Shown: positions 27,062 to 35,752, numbered from the stretch's first letter. The stretch is DNA of 64,000 nt from Ghiorsea bivora (GCF_000744415.1 NZ_JQLW01000001.1:1-64000); one strand, 5' to 3'. Program-made: numbers and translations. The notes: generated by a model not told the origin, from the letters alone.

Positions 27062-29233
27062 ATGCACAGTACCCCCCGCTCCATTCTCTCTTACCCCAAA
27101 TATTGGGCAGCAGCCCATGAAAAACCTGCTTTTCAGTTACCCATGTGTAAAGCTGATATGGATAAACTGGGCTGGGATAGCTGCGATATTATTTTGGTTA
27201 CGGGTGATGCTTATGTGGATTTACCCAGCTTTGGCATGGCGGTTGTTGGTAGAGCTTTGGAAGCCCAAGGTTTTCGCGTTGGCATTATTGCCCAGCCCAA
27301 CTGGAAATCAGCCGATGAGTTTAGAGCATTGGGTAAACCCAACCTATTTTGGGGTGTAACAGCAGGTAATATGGACTCCATGGTTAATCGTTATACATCC
27401 GAGCGTAAGATTCGTTCGGATGATGCATATACCGTGGGTGATGTGGGCGGCAAACGCCCTGATAGAGCGGTCACTGTGTACGCACAACGCGTGCGTGAAG
27501 CCTTTAAAGGTGTACCCGTGGTGATCGGCGGCATTGAAGCCAGCTTACGGCGCATTGCCCATTATGATTACTGGTCGGACAAGGTTAGGCGCTCTGTGCT
27601 TATGGACTCCAAAGCGGATATTTTGGTCTATGGCAATGGCGAGCGGCAAATTATCGAAATAGCACATGCCCTTGGCGCAGGTAAAAACATCAAAGACTTA
27701 AAACATATTCGTGGCACTGCTGTGATGATGAACCAAGTACCTGATGGCTGGATTGAAATTCCTAGCACCGATGTAGATGAGGTGGGTCAACCTTTTCAGC
27801 ACCCAAACCCCTATGCGATGACAGGCGCAGACAAAGCATGCGATGAAAAGCAACTGCATAGAGTACGTGAACAAGTGCAACCTGTATCCATTTTGGATAT
27901 CAAACAACACCGTAATACCACGGTCATTCGAATGCCATCGTATGAAGCTTTGGTGGATGATGAAATTTTGTATGCTCATGCTTCCCGACTACTGCATTTG
28001 GAGACCAACCCTGGAAATGCGCGTGCTTTAATTCAACAGCATGGCAACCGCGAGGTGTGGATTAACCCACCCGCTATTCCACTTACCACAGAAGAGCTGG
28101 ATAGCGTCTTTGATTTACCCTATTCAAGGCTGCCTTATATGGGTTATGGTGATATCAAAGCCAAAGAAAGCAAAATTCCTGCATATGAAATGATTAAAAA
28201 CTCAGTCAACATTATGCGCGGCTGCTTTGGTGGCTGTACATTTTGCTCGATTACTGAACATGAAGGGCGAATTATCCAAAGCCGCTCTGAAAAATCTGTA
28301 CTCAAAGAAGTGGAAGCCATACGCGATAAAACACCGAATTTTACGGGCGTGATTTCCGATTTGGGTGGACCAACGGCAAATATGTATAGACTCAAATGTA
28401 AGTCTGCTGAAATTGAAGCATCATGCCGCAAGCCATCTTGTGTATTCCCTGGTATTTGTAAAAACTTAGGTACTGATCATAACCCACTGATTCAATTGTA
28501 TCGTAAAACACGCAACCTCAAAGGTATTAAACGCGTGTTTATTGCCTCGGGTTTACGTTATGACTTGGCAGTCGAGTCCCCTGAATATATCAAGGAATTG
28601 GTTACCCATCATGTGGGTGGTTATCTCAAAATTGCACCCGAACACACCGAAAATGCCCCATTGGACAAAATGATGAAACCTGGCATTGGCAGTTACGATA
28701 AATTTAAAACCTTGTTTGAGAAATACTCCAAAGAAGTTGGCAAAAAACAGTATTTAATCCCGTATTTTATCGCCGCTCACCCAGGCACTACCGATGAAGA
28801 TATGCTCAATTTGGCACTATGGCTCAAGCAAAACAATTATAAGGCAGACCAAGTGCAAGCCTTTTTGCCATCTCCGATGAGCACCGCCGCAGCCATGTAT
28901 CGGTCGGGGCGCAATCCGCTCAAAGCTATCAGCCGTGTTAAACCCCGATATAAAGAAGAAGTATTTGTACCCAAACGCAAAAAACAACGTGATTTACACA
29001 AGGCCTTCCTTAGATACCACGACAAAGATAACTGGCCTATGCTCAGGGATGCCCTGAAAAAAATGGGTCGTGCAGACCTCATTGGTAGCGGAGAACATCA
29101 ATTGATTCCTGCATATCAATCTGCACCGCTCAAACAAGGTAGCCGTAAACAGGGCATAAGTTTTCGCACCCAACATAGCCGTGCAGAGCGCAAACCCAAA
29201 CAACATCAATCCCGCCACCGAAAACGCAAGTAA
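27062..29233 (+). CDS. YgiQ-family radical SAM protein
   Basis: The 723-residue protein is of the YgiQ family. It has an N-terminal B12-binding-like region (about 30-200), a radical SAM core with the CFGGCTFCS motif (CxxxCxxC, about 384-391), further cysteines ([12 protein letters not shown]), and a basic disordered C-tail ([13 protein letters not shown]). The molecular function of the family is not established. Confidence 0.9.
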   Translation: MHSTPRSILSYPKYWAAAHEKPAFQLPMCKADMDKLGWDSCDIILVTGDAYVDLPSFGMAVVGRALEAQGFRVGIIAQPNWKSADEFRALGKPNLFWGVTAGNMDSMVNRYTSERKIRSDDAYTVGDVGGKRPDRAVTVYAQRVREAFKGVPVVIGGIEASLRRIAHYDYWSDKVRRSVLMDSKADILVYGNGERQIIEIAHALGAGKNIKDLKHIRGTAVMMNQVPDGWIEIPSTDVDEVGQPFQHPNPYAMTGADKACDEKQLHRVREQVQPVSILDIKQHRNTTVIRMPSYEALVDDEILYAHASRLLHLETNPGNARALIQQHGNREVWINPPAIPLTTEELDSVFDLPYSRLPYMGYGDIKAKESKIPAYEMIKNSVNIMRGCFGGCTFCSITEHEGRIIQSRSEKSVLKEVEAIRDKTPNFTGVISDLGGPTANMYRLKCKSAEIEASCRKPSCVFPGICKNLGTDHNPLIQLYRKTRNLKGIKRVFIASGLRYDLAVESPEYIKELVTHHVGGYLKIAPEHTENAPLDKMMKPGIGSYDKFKTLFEKYSKEVGKKQYLIPYFIAAHPGTTDEDMLNLALWLKQNNYKADQVQAFLPSPMSTAAAMYRSGRNPLKAISRVKPRYKEEVFVPKRKKQRDLHKAFLRYHDKDNWPMLRDALKKMGRADLIGSGEHQLIPAYQSAPLKQGSRKQGISFRTQHSRAERKPKQHQSRHRKRK

Positions 29234-29239
29234 CAAAAA

Positions 29240-29278
29240 AAGACCTTATAAAGCTATGCCTTATAAGGTTAAGGTCTT
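29240..29278 (-). terminator. Terminator between ygiQ and the cytochrome cluster
   Basis: A 9-bp stem AAGACCTTA/TAAGGTCTT encloses a smaller inner repeat and, on the minus strand, ends in a T7 run. It would terminate the cytochrome transcript and, less well, ygiQ. Confidence 0.75.
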
Positions 29279-29298
29279 AATATCATAACAGTAAGTTT

Positions 29299-30081
29299 TT
29301 AAGCCTGTTTACGTCTTAACAACAAACCCATAACCAACAAACCAAATGTCATCAAAAGTGGTGTAGATAATGAGCCTGAAACACAACCTTCTTCATCTTC
29401 TCCACCTCGAGGTGATCCTGCTCTAGGCACAATAGGTGTAGCTCTATCCACAACAATATTAACGCTAGCAGCATTGGGCAAACCACTCACTGTCACACTA
29501 CCATCAGCATTAAAAGTTGCCGTGTTCATAAGTGTTGCTGTCGAGTTCGTAAAATCAACCATATACACTTTATCACCAGCATTCACTGCCCGATTAAAGT
29601 AAATAGTTGGTGTTGGTGTAACAGCCGTATTAATCAAGGGTGAAACTCCACCTGCAATGCTATGCCCGGCCGCAAGCGTGATACCTGCTTGCGTATAAAT
29701 ATCTGTGATTGCAGTTTCAGTAACCTGACCACCGCCCACAACCACTACAGTTGTTGATGCTGAACCTTCAGCTGTTTTCGCAAGCGTAAACGGTGACATC
29801 GTATTATAATTAAAATTCGTGCTACCCCCATTTACTTCTTGCGCATTGTTATAACCATCACCATCACTATCTGACAAAGCCAAACTTGCGCCACTGCGCC
29901 ATGTAGCTGCCATGGGTAATACTGCATTGCCACCGCTGGGGCTACCTGAATGACATGCGCTGCAAGACACAGCTGCCCCATTACCCAACCCTGCATTCAA
30001 TGACCCAACATATTGCGGCTGTGCCAATGCTGAAGTGTTTCCCAACACCAACATCAAACCTAAACCCAACACTTTTTTCAT
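29299..30081 (-). CDS. Secreted monohaem cytochrome with Cys-type C-terminal sorting tail (1)
   Basis: The 260-residue protein has a signal peptide (1 to about 20, cleaved near ALA-Q), one haem c motif CSACH (40-44), a calcium-loop-like DSDGDGYNNAQE (71-82, thrombospondin-3/dockerin style), a beta-rich middle with AITDIYTQAGIT, then an acidic linker and a tail GC (232-233), hydrophobic helix, RRK (256-258). The tail resembles the Cys-containing MYXO-CTERM/JDVT-CTERM sorting signals, in which a membrane protease processes the protein at the cysteine. It is paralogous to the next gene. No matching protease is in the window. The function is probably envelope or surface electron transfer (inference). 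Confidence 0.75.
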   Translation of the reverse strand: MKKVLGLGLMLVLGNTSALAQPQYVGSLNAGLGNGAAVSCSACHSGSPSGGNAVLPMAATWRSGASLALSDSDGDGYNNAQEVNGGSTNFNYNTMSPFTLAKTAEGSASTTVVVVGGGQVTETAITDIYTQAGITLAAGHSIAGGVSPLINTAVTPTPTIYFNRAVNAGDKVYMVDFTNSTATLMNTATFNADGSVTVSGLPNAASVNIVVDRATPIVPRAGSPRGGEDEEGCVSGSLSTPLLMTFGLLVMGLLLRRKQA

Positions 30082-30138
30082 CGGTTATCTCCTACCAACA
30101 CAAAACCCTAAAATTTTTACCGTAGTTTTTTTGTTTTA

Positions 30139-31029
30139 TCAAATACTTTGTTTACGACGATTCACTAAACCCAGTGCTAGTAATCCACCAAACATCAGCA
30201 ATGGCAATGTAGGAACGCCCGTGATACAACCACCAACGCCTGAGCCTTCACCATCATTTTCATTGTCGCCACCCAAATTTGGGAAGTTTATACCCGGTTG
30301 AAGCGTTGTTGGGGCAACAGGTATTGTTCGAACCACTGCAATTCTTGCAGGCGTAGATGTACCATTCGGCAATAATTTAATTTGCACACCGCCATTAGGG
30401 GCAATCGCCCAACCTGTTGCTGCAATAGGTGTATTGGTTTGTGCATAAGTATCAATGACATACACCATTGTTGCCATATCAGGTGCGCCAGCCTTAAACA
30501 ATAGCGTGACGGGTGTAATTGCCGAAGGCGTAGCATAAATATCCACAGCAACACCTGCTGTTACCGTTGCCCCACCCATCACTTCTTTACCCGCTGGAAT
30601 TGTAATTCCTGCTTGGGCATAAATATCTGTAATCGCAAACTCAGTGGCTTGCGTATCACCTTGCACAAACACGTTAGGCAACTTCACATCATTCGTTGTA
30701 GCAACAGCTTTGGTAAATGGTGTAACCAACTTATTATTAAAATCCAGTGATGTACCGCTGGCTTCTTGTACATTGGTAAAACCATCTTGATCACTATCTG
30801 TTGTTCCCAACGGTAGTCGAGCTGCTTGAGTTAAACCCATAGGCAATGTAATGGTTGCACGGCTTGGTGCCACTGCAGGATAACCCGCATGGCAAGCTTC
30901 ACATGATAACCCTGTTGTTCCCAAAGCTGTGTTTAAGGGGGAAACATATTGTGCCAACGCACTTGCAGTTGTTGACATACTCAAAAGCCCGCCTGCCACA
31001 GCCAGGGCTTGTATCCATTTGATATTCAT
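30139..31029 (-). CDS. Secreted monohaem cytochrome with Cys-type C-terminal sorting tail (2)
   Basis: The 296-residue paralogue of the preceding protein has a signal peptide (1 to about 26), haem motif CEACH (43-47), a calcium-like loop DSDQDGFTNVQE (78-89), the shared AITDIYAQAGIT segment, an acidic Gly-rich linker, and a tail GGC (266-268), helix, RRK (291-293). GAGG precedes the ATG. The larger middle domain and low-complexity linker suit presentation outside the membrane. Confidence 0.75.
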   Translation of the reverse strand: MNIKWIQALAVAGGLLSMSTTASALAQYVSPLNTALGTTGLSCEACHAGYPAVAPSRATITLPMGLTQAARLPLGTTDSDQDGFTNVQEASGTSLDFNNKLVTPFTKAVATTNDVKLPNVFVQGDTQATEFAITDIYAQAGITIPAGKEVMGGATVTAGVAVDIYATPSAITPVTLLFKAGAPDMATMVYVIDTYAQTNTPIAATGWAIAPNGGVQIKLLPNGTSTPARIAVVRTIPVAPTTLQPGINFPNLGGDNENDGEGSGVGGCITGVPTLPLLMFGGLLALGLVNRRKQSI

Positions 31030-31114
31030 CTATAACCTCACATTTTATTTGAATAACGCATGGCTATAAAAGCAGCTATTCTTTGCCGTGCGTTAAATCA
31101 CAATACTTATAAGA

Positions 31115-31525
31115 TTAACGTTTGCGTCGAACCACAAAACCCAAACTTAACATTGCCAAAAACATCATCAACGGAGTGGATAGAGAGCTTGCAACGCAGC
31201 CAGTTAAAGATGCTGTACCAACAGGTGTTGGTGCCGAAAAAGTCCAATTAGGGTTCACACCACCGTAATTAGTCGCATATTTTATATCAAGTGCATCCCA
31301 ACCTGCTTGTGTGCTAGGACCCGCTTGGCTGCTACCACCCTGGGCTTTCCAATCGACACCTAGTGTAGTAGTAACACCTGGGGTTCCCGTGTGGCAAGAT
31401 GTACAAGTAGCTGGATTAATGTAATGTGCATTAAATGCGTTGTAAGCACCTATATTCGCACTTGCAACTGTAGAACCAATACTGAGTACGCCCAATAAAG
31501 AAGCCATCATTATATTTTTTTTCAT
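31115..31525 (-). CDS. Small secreted monohaem cytochrome with Cys-type sorting tail (3)
   Basis: The 136-residue product starts at ATG 31525, chosen because GGAGG lies just upstream; the longer frame to 31588 would run through a terminator hairpin. It has a signal peptide (1-23), haem motif CTSCH (41-45), a short linker and a tail GC (109-110), hydrophobic helix, RRKR. It lacks the calcium-type loop of its neighbours. Confidence 0.75.
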   Translation of the reverse strand: MKKNIMMASLLGVLSIGSTVASANIGAYNAFNAHYINPATCTSCHTGTPGVTTTLGVDWKAQGGSSQAGPSTQAGWDALDIKYATNYGGVNPNWTFSAPTPVGTASLTGCVASSLSTPLMMFLAMLSLGFVVRRKR

Positions 31526-31556
31526 CTGATTCCTCCATGAATATGTAAAACTGTGT

Positions 31557-31596
31557 AAAAAAAGCCTCTTGAAATAAGTATATTCCAAGAGGCTTG
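31557..31596 (-). terminator. Terminator between cytochromes 4 and 3
   Basis: On the minus strand AAGCCTCTTG pairs perfectly with CAAGAGGCTT around a 12-base loop and is followed by a T run. It separates the gene at 31614 from the one at 31115, so they have separate or attenuated transcripts. Confidence 0.85.
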
Positions 31597-31613
31597 TTCT
31601 TACATACTAAAAC

Positions 31614-32084
31614 TTAGTCTTTTTTGCGACGAACAAAAAAGCCCAAAGACAACATTGCCAATACCATCATTAATGGTGTTGTTAATGATGAAGTCACGCA
31701 ACCGCCACCTGATGAACTAGCTGCTGTAGTAGTTACCACAATGTCAGTAGGCGCTGCCAATGTGCCATTGCCCGCTGGTGCATTACCTGCCGCAATTTGC
31801 GCACCATTCAACACACCATCAGCATCAGCATCCATACCATCAAGAGTTGCCCAGTTAGGCATATAGGCAGTCTTAGCCCCACCAGCGGTTTTAAAGTTTG
31901 CACCAAAGGCGTTTAGTGTGCCAGTCGTCGCATTAGTTGTATGGCATAATGCACATGAAGTTACCGTGGTACCATAGTTAACATTGAAGTTAGACAACGC
32001 TAGAGGTTGAGCACTAACTATAGTTCCACCCATGGTTAATGCACCTGCAATGGCTGCTGTTGTTACAATCTTTTTCAAATTCAT
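31614..32084 (-). CDS. Small secreted monohaem cytochrome with Cys-type sorting tail (4)
   Basis: The 156-residue protein has a signal peptide (1-25), haem motif CALCH (44-48), an acidic loop DADADGVLN (85-93), a Ser/Gly linker and a tail GC (128-129), helix, RRKK. The tail is nearly identical to that of the 136-residue neighbour (TPLMM-x-LAMLSLGF). A strong terminator follows. Confidence 0.75.
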   Translation of the reverse strand: MNLKKIVTTAAIAGALTMGGTIVSAQPLALSNFNVNYGTTVTSCALCHTTNATTGTLNAFGANFKTAGGAKTAYMPNWATLDGMDADADGVLNGAQIAAGNAPAGNGTLAAPTDIVVTTTAASSSGGGCVTSSLTTPLMMVLAMLSLGFFVRRKKD

Positions 32085-32173
32085 ATCTTCTCTCCTATCT
32101 TTCCTCTATAGCAAAAAACTAAACATTTATATTAGCTATATGATGCACAACATATGTGATGCCCCGCACATAG

Positions 32174-32719
32174 CTAATCACCAATATCACTCCAGTAGCC
32201 ATAATTCGGAATCAGAATCGTGTCATCATCAAATATACCCTTATCAATCGCTCTATGGCAAGCATTACAGTTGATTAAAGACTTCACCTTGGGATTATTT
32301 TTAACATATTTATCAGGTAAATTCTTATGTTTACGTTTGATGTATGGCACTTCCGTAATACGTAACGGTGTTACACCCTCGGGGATTGAGCGAACGATTT
32401 TGGTTGAGCGTTTATAAATGGAGGTATCTGCAGCATTATCCACCAGAAATTTAAGCACTTCAACGCGGTCTTCCTCATCCAGCTCTGCATTTTCACCAAA
32501 ATGGTCTTCCAACTCATCAGGCAACATGAGTTTTTCCCAAGAACGTTTGGGTAATAAACCAGGGTAATATGCATAATGACATTCTGAACAGCTATCATTG
32601 TACAAATCATTCATGACTGGTTTTACACCCTTGAAGCGAAAAAGATTCTCAAAGATATTTTCTGCATATGCCTGACTAGAAAAACCAACAATAGCCATCA
32701 CTAATAATATTTTTTTCAT
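32174..32719 (-). CDS. Dihaem cytochrome c (DHC family)
   Basis: The 181-residue periplasmic protein has a signal peptide (1-19) and two haem motifs, CSECH (44-48) and CNACH (151-155). The first is followed by the DHC-like HYAYYPGLLPKRSW, and the sequence ends in a GYWSDIGD-type tail. DHC proteins are the electron donors of SHP-type cytochromes and are usually encoded beside them with a membrane cytochrome b. The SHP-like gene lies 28 bases upstream, matching that set. Confidence 0.85.
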   Translation of the reverse strand: MKKILLVMAIVGFSSQAYAENIFENLFRFKGVKPVMNDLYNDSCSECHYAYYPGLLPKRSWEKLMLPDELEDHFGENAELDEEDRVEVLKFLVDNAADTSIYKRSTKIVRSIPEGVTPLRITEVPYIKRKHKNLPDKYVKNNPKVKSLINCNACHRAIDKGIFDDDTILIPNYGYWSDIGD

Positions 32720-32747
32720 CTGTGAACTCTCTTATTTTATTCTTATA

Positions 32748-33206
32748 TTACTTAAAACTTTTGAAAAACGCCAAGAAATTACCTTTTTCTTGGGCAGTAC
32801 ACTCACGACCATAAGTCCATTTACAGTTGCGTTTAAACCATTTTTTGATTTTCTTCGCTTCCGAAAAACGTGGCACTTGTTCGCCCTTACGGTTAACACT
32901 CACCCCTGAAAGTGTCATGGGAGCAATTTCTTTACCCGTCTTGGCATGTTTGCCAGGCTTGGTTAAATCCACGCCATGACAAGTTGCACAGCTTCTATCT
33001 TTCATCATTTCACCTTTATGCTCAAAAGGCATAACCTTGGTCCACATTTTTTTGCCTGCTTCAGCGCTAAAGTTAGAAGCGCCTTCGGCTTCAAATTTTG
33101 CCATCATTTCAGGAATAGCACTGCCACCTTCTGCTGCATATCCAACGGTGTTTCCCACCAGCGGTGTCATCCATAAAGCAGCCGCTAACATCAATGTTTT
33201 TTTCAT
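32748..33206 (-). CDS. SHP/DUF1924-like monohaem cytochrome c
   Basis: The 152-residue periplasmic cytochrome has a signal peptide (1-25), a single CATCH motif (73-77) preceded by MKDRSCATCHG, and a C-terminal half (MTLSGVSVNRKG, KWFKRNCKWTYGRECTAQEK) typical of the DUF1924/sphaeroides haem protein group, including an extra Cys pair. SHP binds oxygen or nitric oxide through an unusual haem ligand in the characterised members. It lies between the DHC gene and the four-helix histidine protein. Confidence 0.8.
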   Translation of the reverse strand: MKKTLMLAAALWMTPLVGNTVGYAAEGGSAIPEMMAKFEAEGASNFSAEAGKKMWTKVMPFEHKGEMMKDRSCATCHGVDLTKPGKHAKTGKEIAPMTLSGVSVNRKGEQVPRFSEAKKIKKWFKRNCKWTYGRECTAQEKGNFLAFFKSFK

Positions 33207-33241
33207 GGGTCTATCTCCTTATACCTTTATTTATTATTTGT

Positions 33242-33865
33242 TTACCAGGTTAATGCAATGCCTGTAATCATCGCCGCACTACCTAAAATACCATAAGACG
33301 CATGGTCTGTGCTCACTGAACCACTATTGGTATTGTAGTCGCTCACGGCACTGTTCACCGCCAAGTAATAACCAATCACACCAAGTGTTCCCAATAGTAC
33401 ATGCAGATTATCTCGGTCTAACAAGCCATCTTCCAAATGAAAGTCATCCCAGTGTGTCCACAGACCTGTGCCGATCGCCAATGCACCAAGCTGCCAAGCT
33501 GCTTTTGCCGCCACAACATGCACATTACTTTTTAAATTTGCTGAGCCATTATCTTTTGAAACAGAGTCCGCCGTCAAACCTGTAATCCCAGCCAACCCCA
33601 TTGATGCCAAACCCAAATACATATGCGTTTGGTTAAGTGTAATCACTGGTTTTTCAAAAGCTGAGTCGGGAATATTTGGCACCACTGAGTGACTCGAGGC
33701 TGAGACCACATTATTATCAGCAAGCAAAAACTCTGTATGCATATCCTCAATATTTAAGTTTAAATCAGCCAATAAAATATTGTTTTTTGTATCTTGTGCT
33801 GCTGCTGTTGTTATACATGCAAACACCATTGCTAACATTGCTATCGGTCGAACAATAAAATGCAT
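33242..33865 (-). CDS. Four-helix membrane protein with four helix-start histidines (b-type cytochrome candidate)
   Basis: The 207-residue protein has a signal peptide (1-23), a ~55-residue periplasmic stretch, and four hydrophobic helices (about 79-97, 117-137, 153-171, 187-206). One His begins each helix: H81, H116, H155, H188. With alternating helices, H81/H155 and H116/H188 would sit on opposite membrane faces, the geometry of bis-haem cytochrome b561 cores. It is the first gene of the DHC/SHP group, where a cytochrome b561 is normally encoded. No clear family identity; haem binding is inference. Confidence 0.6.
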   Translation of the reverse strand: MHFIVRPIAMLAMVFACITTAAAQDTKNNILLADLNLNIEDMHTEFLLADNNVVSASSHSVVPNIPDSAFEKPVITLNQTHMYLGLASMGLAGITGLTADSVSKDNGSANLKSNVHVVAAKAAWQLGALAIGTGLWTHWDDFHLEDGLLDRDNLHVLLGTLGVIGYYLAVNSAVSDYNTNSGSVSTDHASYGILGSAAMITGIALTW

Positions 33866-33948
33866 AGATCATCCTTTTTCTAAATTTTTTTATTATGTTT
33901 TATACAAGGTCACGAACTCTAATGAGCAAAACCCTCGCCAAGCAAGTT

Positions 33949-34707
33949 TTAGTTTATGTGATATACATCACTTTGTGTGTAGACACTCAAAAACCACTTG
34001 CCCTTCTTGGATATACGCAACTTCCCCCGCACCAATATCTGTTGCCCCAATTTCAAAGTATTGCGCTTGAATGCTCTGCGATAGCTCTTAGGCACAGTTA
34101 CCGTCAACTTACCAAGCTCAAATCGCCAACCATTTTTCTCTACTTTTGTGACAACACCATGAATTAAACGAAACTGACCCAATAAACCAGTGCGCAATTG
34201 CTTGGGTGTTATCACGCGCCAGCGCTTATGTCCCCACATCTTTCGCTTGGCTGCAATGGCTTTTTGCTCTATCCGCAACAACTTCTTTGCTGCACTTATA
34301 TTCGGCGCAAAGGTATACACATGTGCCAAGCCTTGCTCCACCAAAGCTGCATTTACCCACAAGCCATTTCGCAGATATACATGCGCCAATGTGCGCCCAT
34401 ATTTATCTTTCTTTTCTTTATCAAAAGTAAGGCGAACTTGTTTGCCTGCAATCAAAGTAATCAGCGCATTTTTGGCTTGTTGACCAAAGGGTTGGGCAGA
34501 GCTGGTATCGTGCTGTATTTCAGGCGTGTTGATGCCCAACAAACGAATCTTTTCACCTTGGATTGTTTTAAACGTATCCCCATCCACGACCCTATCCACG
34601 GTCACCCATCTATTGTACGTAATCCAAGATAATGAACCTGCAAAACCTGGCTGTATAAATAAAAACAGCACACATAATACAATTCCATGACGTGTCAAAC
34701 CACGCAC
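33949..34707 (-). CDS. Thermonuclease-like (SNase) nuclease
   Basis: The SNase-fold protein has the motifs VVDGDTFKTIQGEKIRLLGI, NTPE and GRTLAHVYLRNGLWVN, followed by a C-terminal OB-like extension. The frame is open to 34872, but that overlaps pyrD; the GTG at 34707, directly after the pyrD stop, gives 252 residues with an N-terminal signal/anchor (HGIVLCVLFLFIQPGFAG), so it is probably periplasmic or membrane-tethered. The start codon choice is moderate. Confidence 0.8.
   Translation of the reverse strand: MRGLTRHGIVLCVLFLFIQPGFAGSLSWITYNRWVTVDRVVDGDTFKTIQGEKIRLLGINTPEIQHDTSSAQPFGQQAKNALITLIAGKQVRLTFDKEKKDKYGRTLAHVYLRNGLWVNAALVEQGLAHVYTFAPNISAAKKLLRIEQKAIAAKRKMWGHKRWRVITPKQLRTGLLGQFRLIHGVVTKVEKNGWRFELGKLTVTVPKSYRRAFKRNTLKLGQQILVRGKLRISKKGKWFLSVYTQSDVYHIN
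33957..33972. promoter_or_regulatory. CRP/FNR-family-like palindrome
   Basis: TGTGATATACATCACT matches TGTGA-N6-TCACA at all but the last base. It lies at the 3' end of the nuclease gene, about 92 bases upstream of the four-helix/SHP/DHC start codon at 33865, so it could activate that operon. Confidence 0.4.
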
Positions 34708-34708
34708 A

Positions 34709-35644
34709 TCAAATACGTAAACTTCCCACCAAATCTTGATAGGCTTCCAGCTTATGTTTGGTAAGGTAGTCCGACAAAGCATGCAATACTTTGCGACACA
34801 ATAGCGGGTCATAAAACAACCCTGTACCCAAACCCAAAGCTGAGGCACCAGTGATCGCAAATTCCAAGGCATCTTTGGGTGTGGTTAAACCACCCTGCCC
34901 TAAAATTGGGATATTGTGCTGATCAGCAACCGCGCGCGTTTGATGAATTTTCCAAAGTGCTACAGGTTTAATCGCAGGCCCTGAAAGACCACCTGAAATA
35001 TTACCAATCACAGGTGTTCGACTTTCGACATCGACAGCCATACCTACCAATGTGTTAATTACCGATAAACCATCCGTGCCTGCTTCTATGCAAAGGCGAG
35101 CTGTCTCTGCAATATCCGCGTTATTTGGGGATAGCTTGGTAATCAAAGGTTTGGATGTTTGCGCCCGCATCACTTCCACCACTTTGGCAGCCATACAAGG
35201 GTCATTACCAAAATGTACACCACCCTCTTTCACATTGGGACACGAAATATTAATTTCAATTGCCGTCACAGGTGAATCATCGTACATGGCTGCCACTTCG
35301 GCATAATCATCAAGTGTTGAACCGTTGGCATTTGCCCAGAATTGGGTGTCCTCATGCGGCAAATGGGGCAACACTTCATCAATCACATAACGTGTACCTG
35401 GGTTTTGTAAACCAATCGCATTCAACATGCCCGATGGTGTTTCATACACCCGGTGCGGTGCATTACCCATACGCGGCTCAACGGTTGTACCTTTAAGAAT
35501 CACTGCGCCCACATCTTTGTTAGAAAAACCTTCAATACGCGTGTATTCCTCACCAAACCCTACACATCCCGATAATAGCACCAATGGTGTTTGTAACTTT
35601 AACCCTGCAAATTCAACACTTAAATCAGGTGTAGATACACTCAT
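34709..35644 (-). CDS. pyrD: Dihydroorotate dehydrogenase, class 1B catalytic subunit
   Basis: The 311-residue FMN enzyme of pyrimidine synthesis is of the soluble PyrDB type: EINISCPNVKEGG places the catalytic base cysteine (class 1), and it has NAIGLQNPG and GQGGLTTPKDALEF. Class 1B needs a PyrK partner, which is not visible here. The start overlaps the stop of a 36-codon upstream ORF. Confidence 0.93.
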   Translation of the reverse strand: MSVSTPDLSVEFAGLKLQTPLVLLSGCVGFGEEYTRIEGFSNKDVGAVILKGTTVEPRMGNAPHRVYETPSGMLNAIGLQNPGTRYVIDEVLPHLPHEDTQFWANANGSTLDDYAEVAAMYDDSPVTAIEINISCPNVKEGGVHFGNDPCMAAKVVEVMRAQTSKPLITKLSPNNADIAETARLCIEAGTDGLSVINTLVGMAVDVESRTPVIGNISGGLSGPAIKPVALWKIHQTRAVADQHNIPILGQGGLTTPKDALEFAITGASALGLGTGLFYDPLLCRKVLHALSDYLTKHKLEAYQDLVGSLRI

Positions 35645-35751
35645 CTGTCTACCTCTATCGCTTCATACGCAGACACATGTAAACTTGGGCTTATGTGTTT
35701 TGCCATCGTATCAATACACCCATGCATTTGGCCTTTTAAATGATATATCAT
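35641..35751 (-). CDS. Small ORF between coaD and pyrD (36 residues)
   Basis: The ATG at 35751 begins two bases past the coaD stop (TAA-C-ATG), with AAGGAA upstream inside coaD. The ORF ends in the ATGA that starts pyrD, so it fills the gap exactly. The product begins MIYHLKGQMHGCIDTMAKHI and is not recognised. It may be a real coupled peptide or only a translational-coupling leader. Confidence 0.35.
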   Translation of the reverse strand: MIYHLKGQMHGCIDTMAKHISPSLHVSAYEAIEVDR

Positions 35752-35752
35752 G

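Noticed and set aside
31526-31588. N-terminal extension of the 136-residue cytochrome
   Set aside because: It runs through the terminator hairpin at 31557-31596; the ATG at 31525 has GGAGG just upstream and opens a proper signal peptide.
33949-34872. Full 307-residue nuclease starting at 34872
   Set aside because: The first 55 residues overlap pyrD in another frame and lack signal-peptide character; the GTG at 34707 directly after the pyrD stop fits better.
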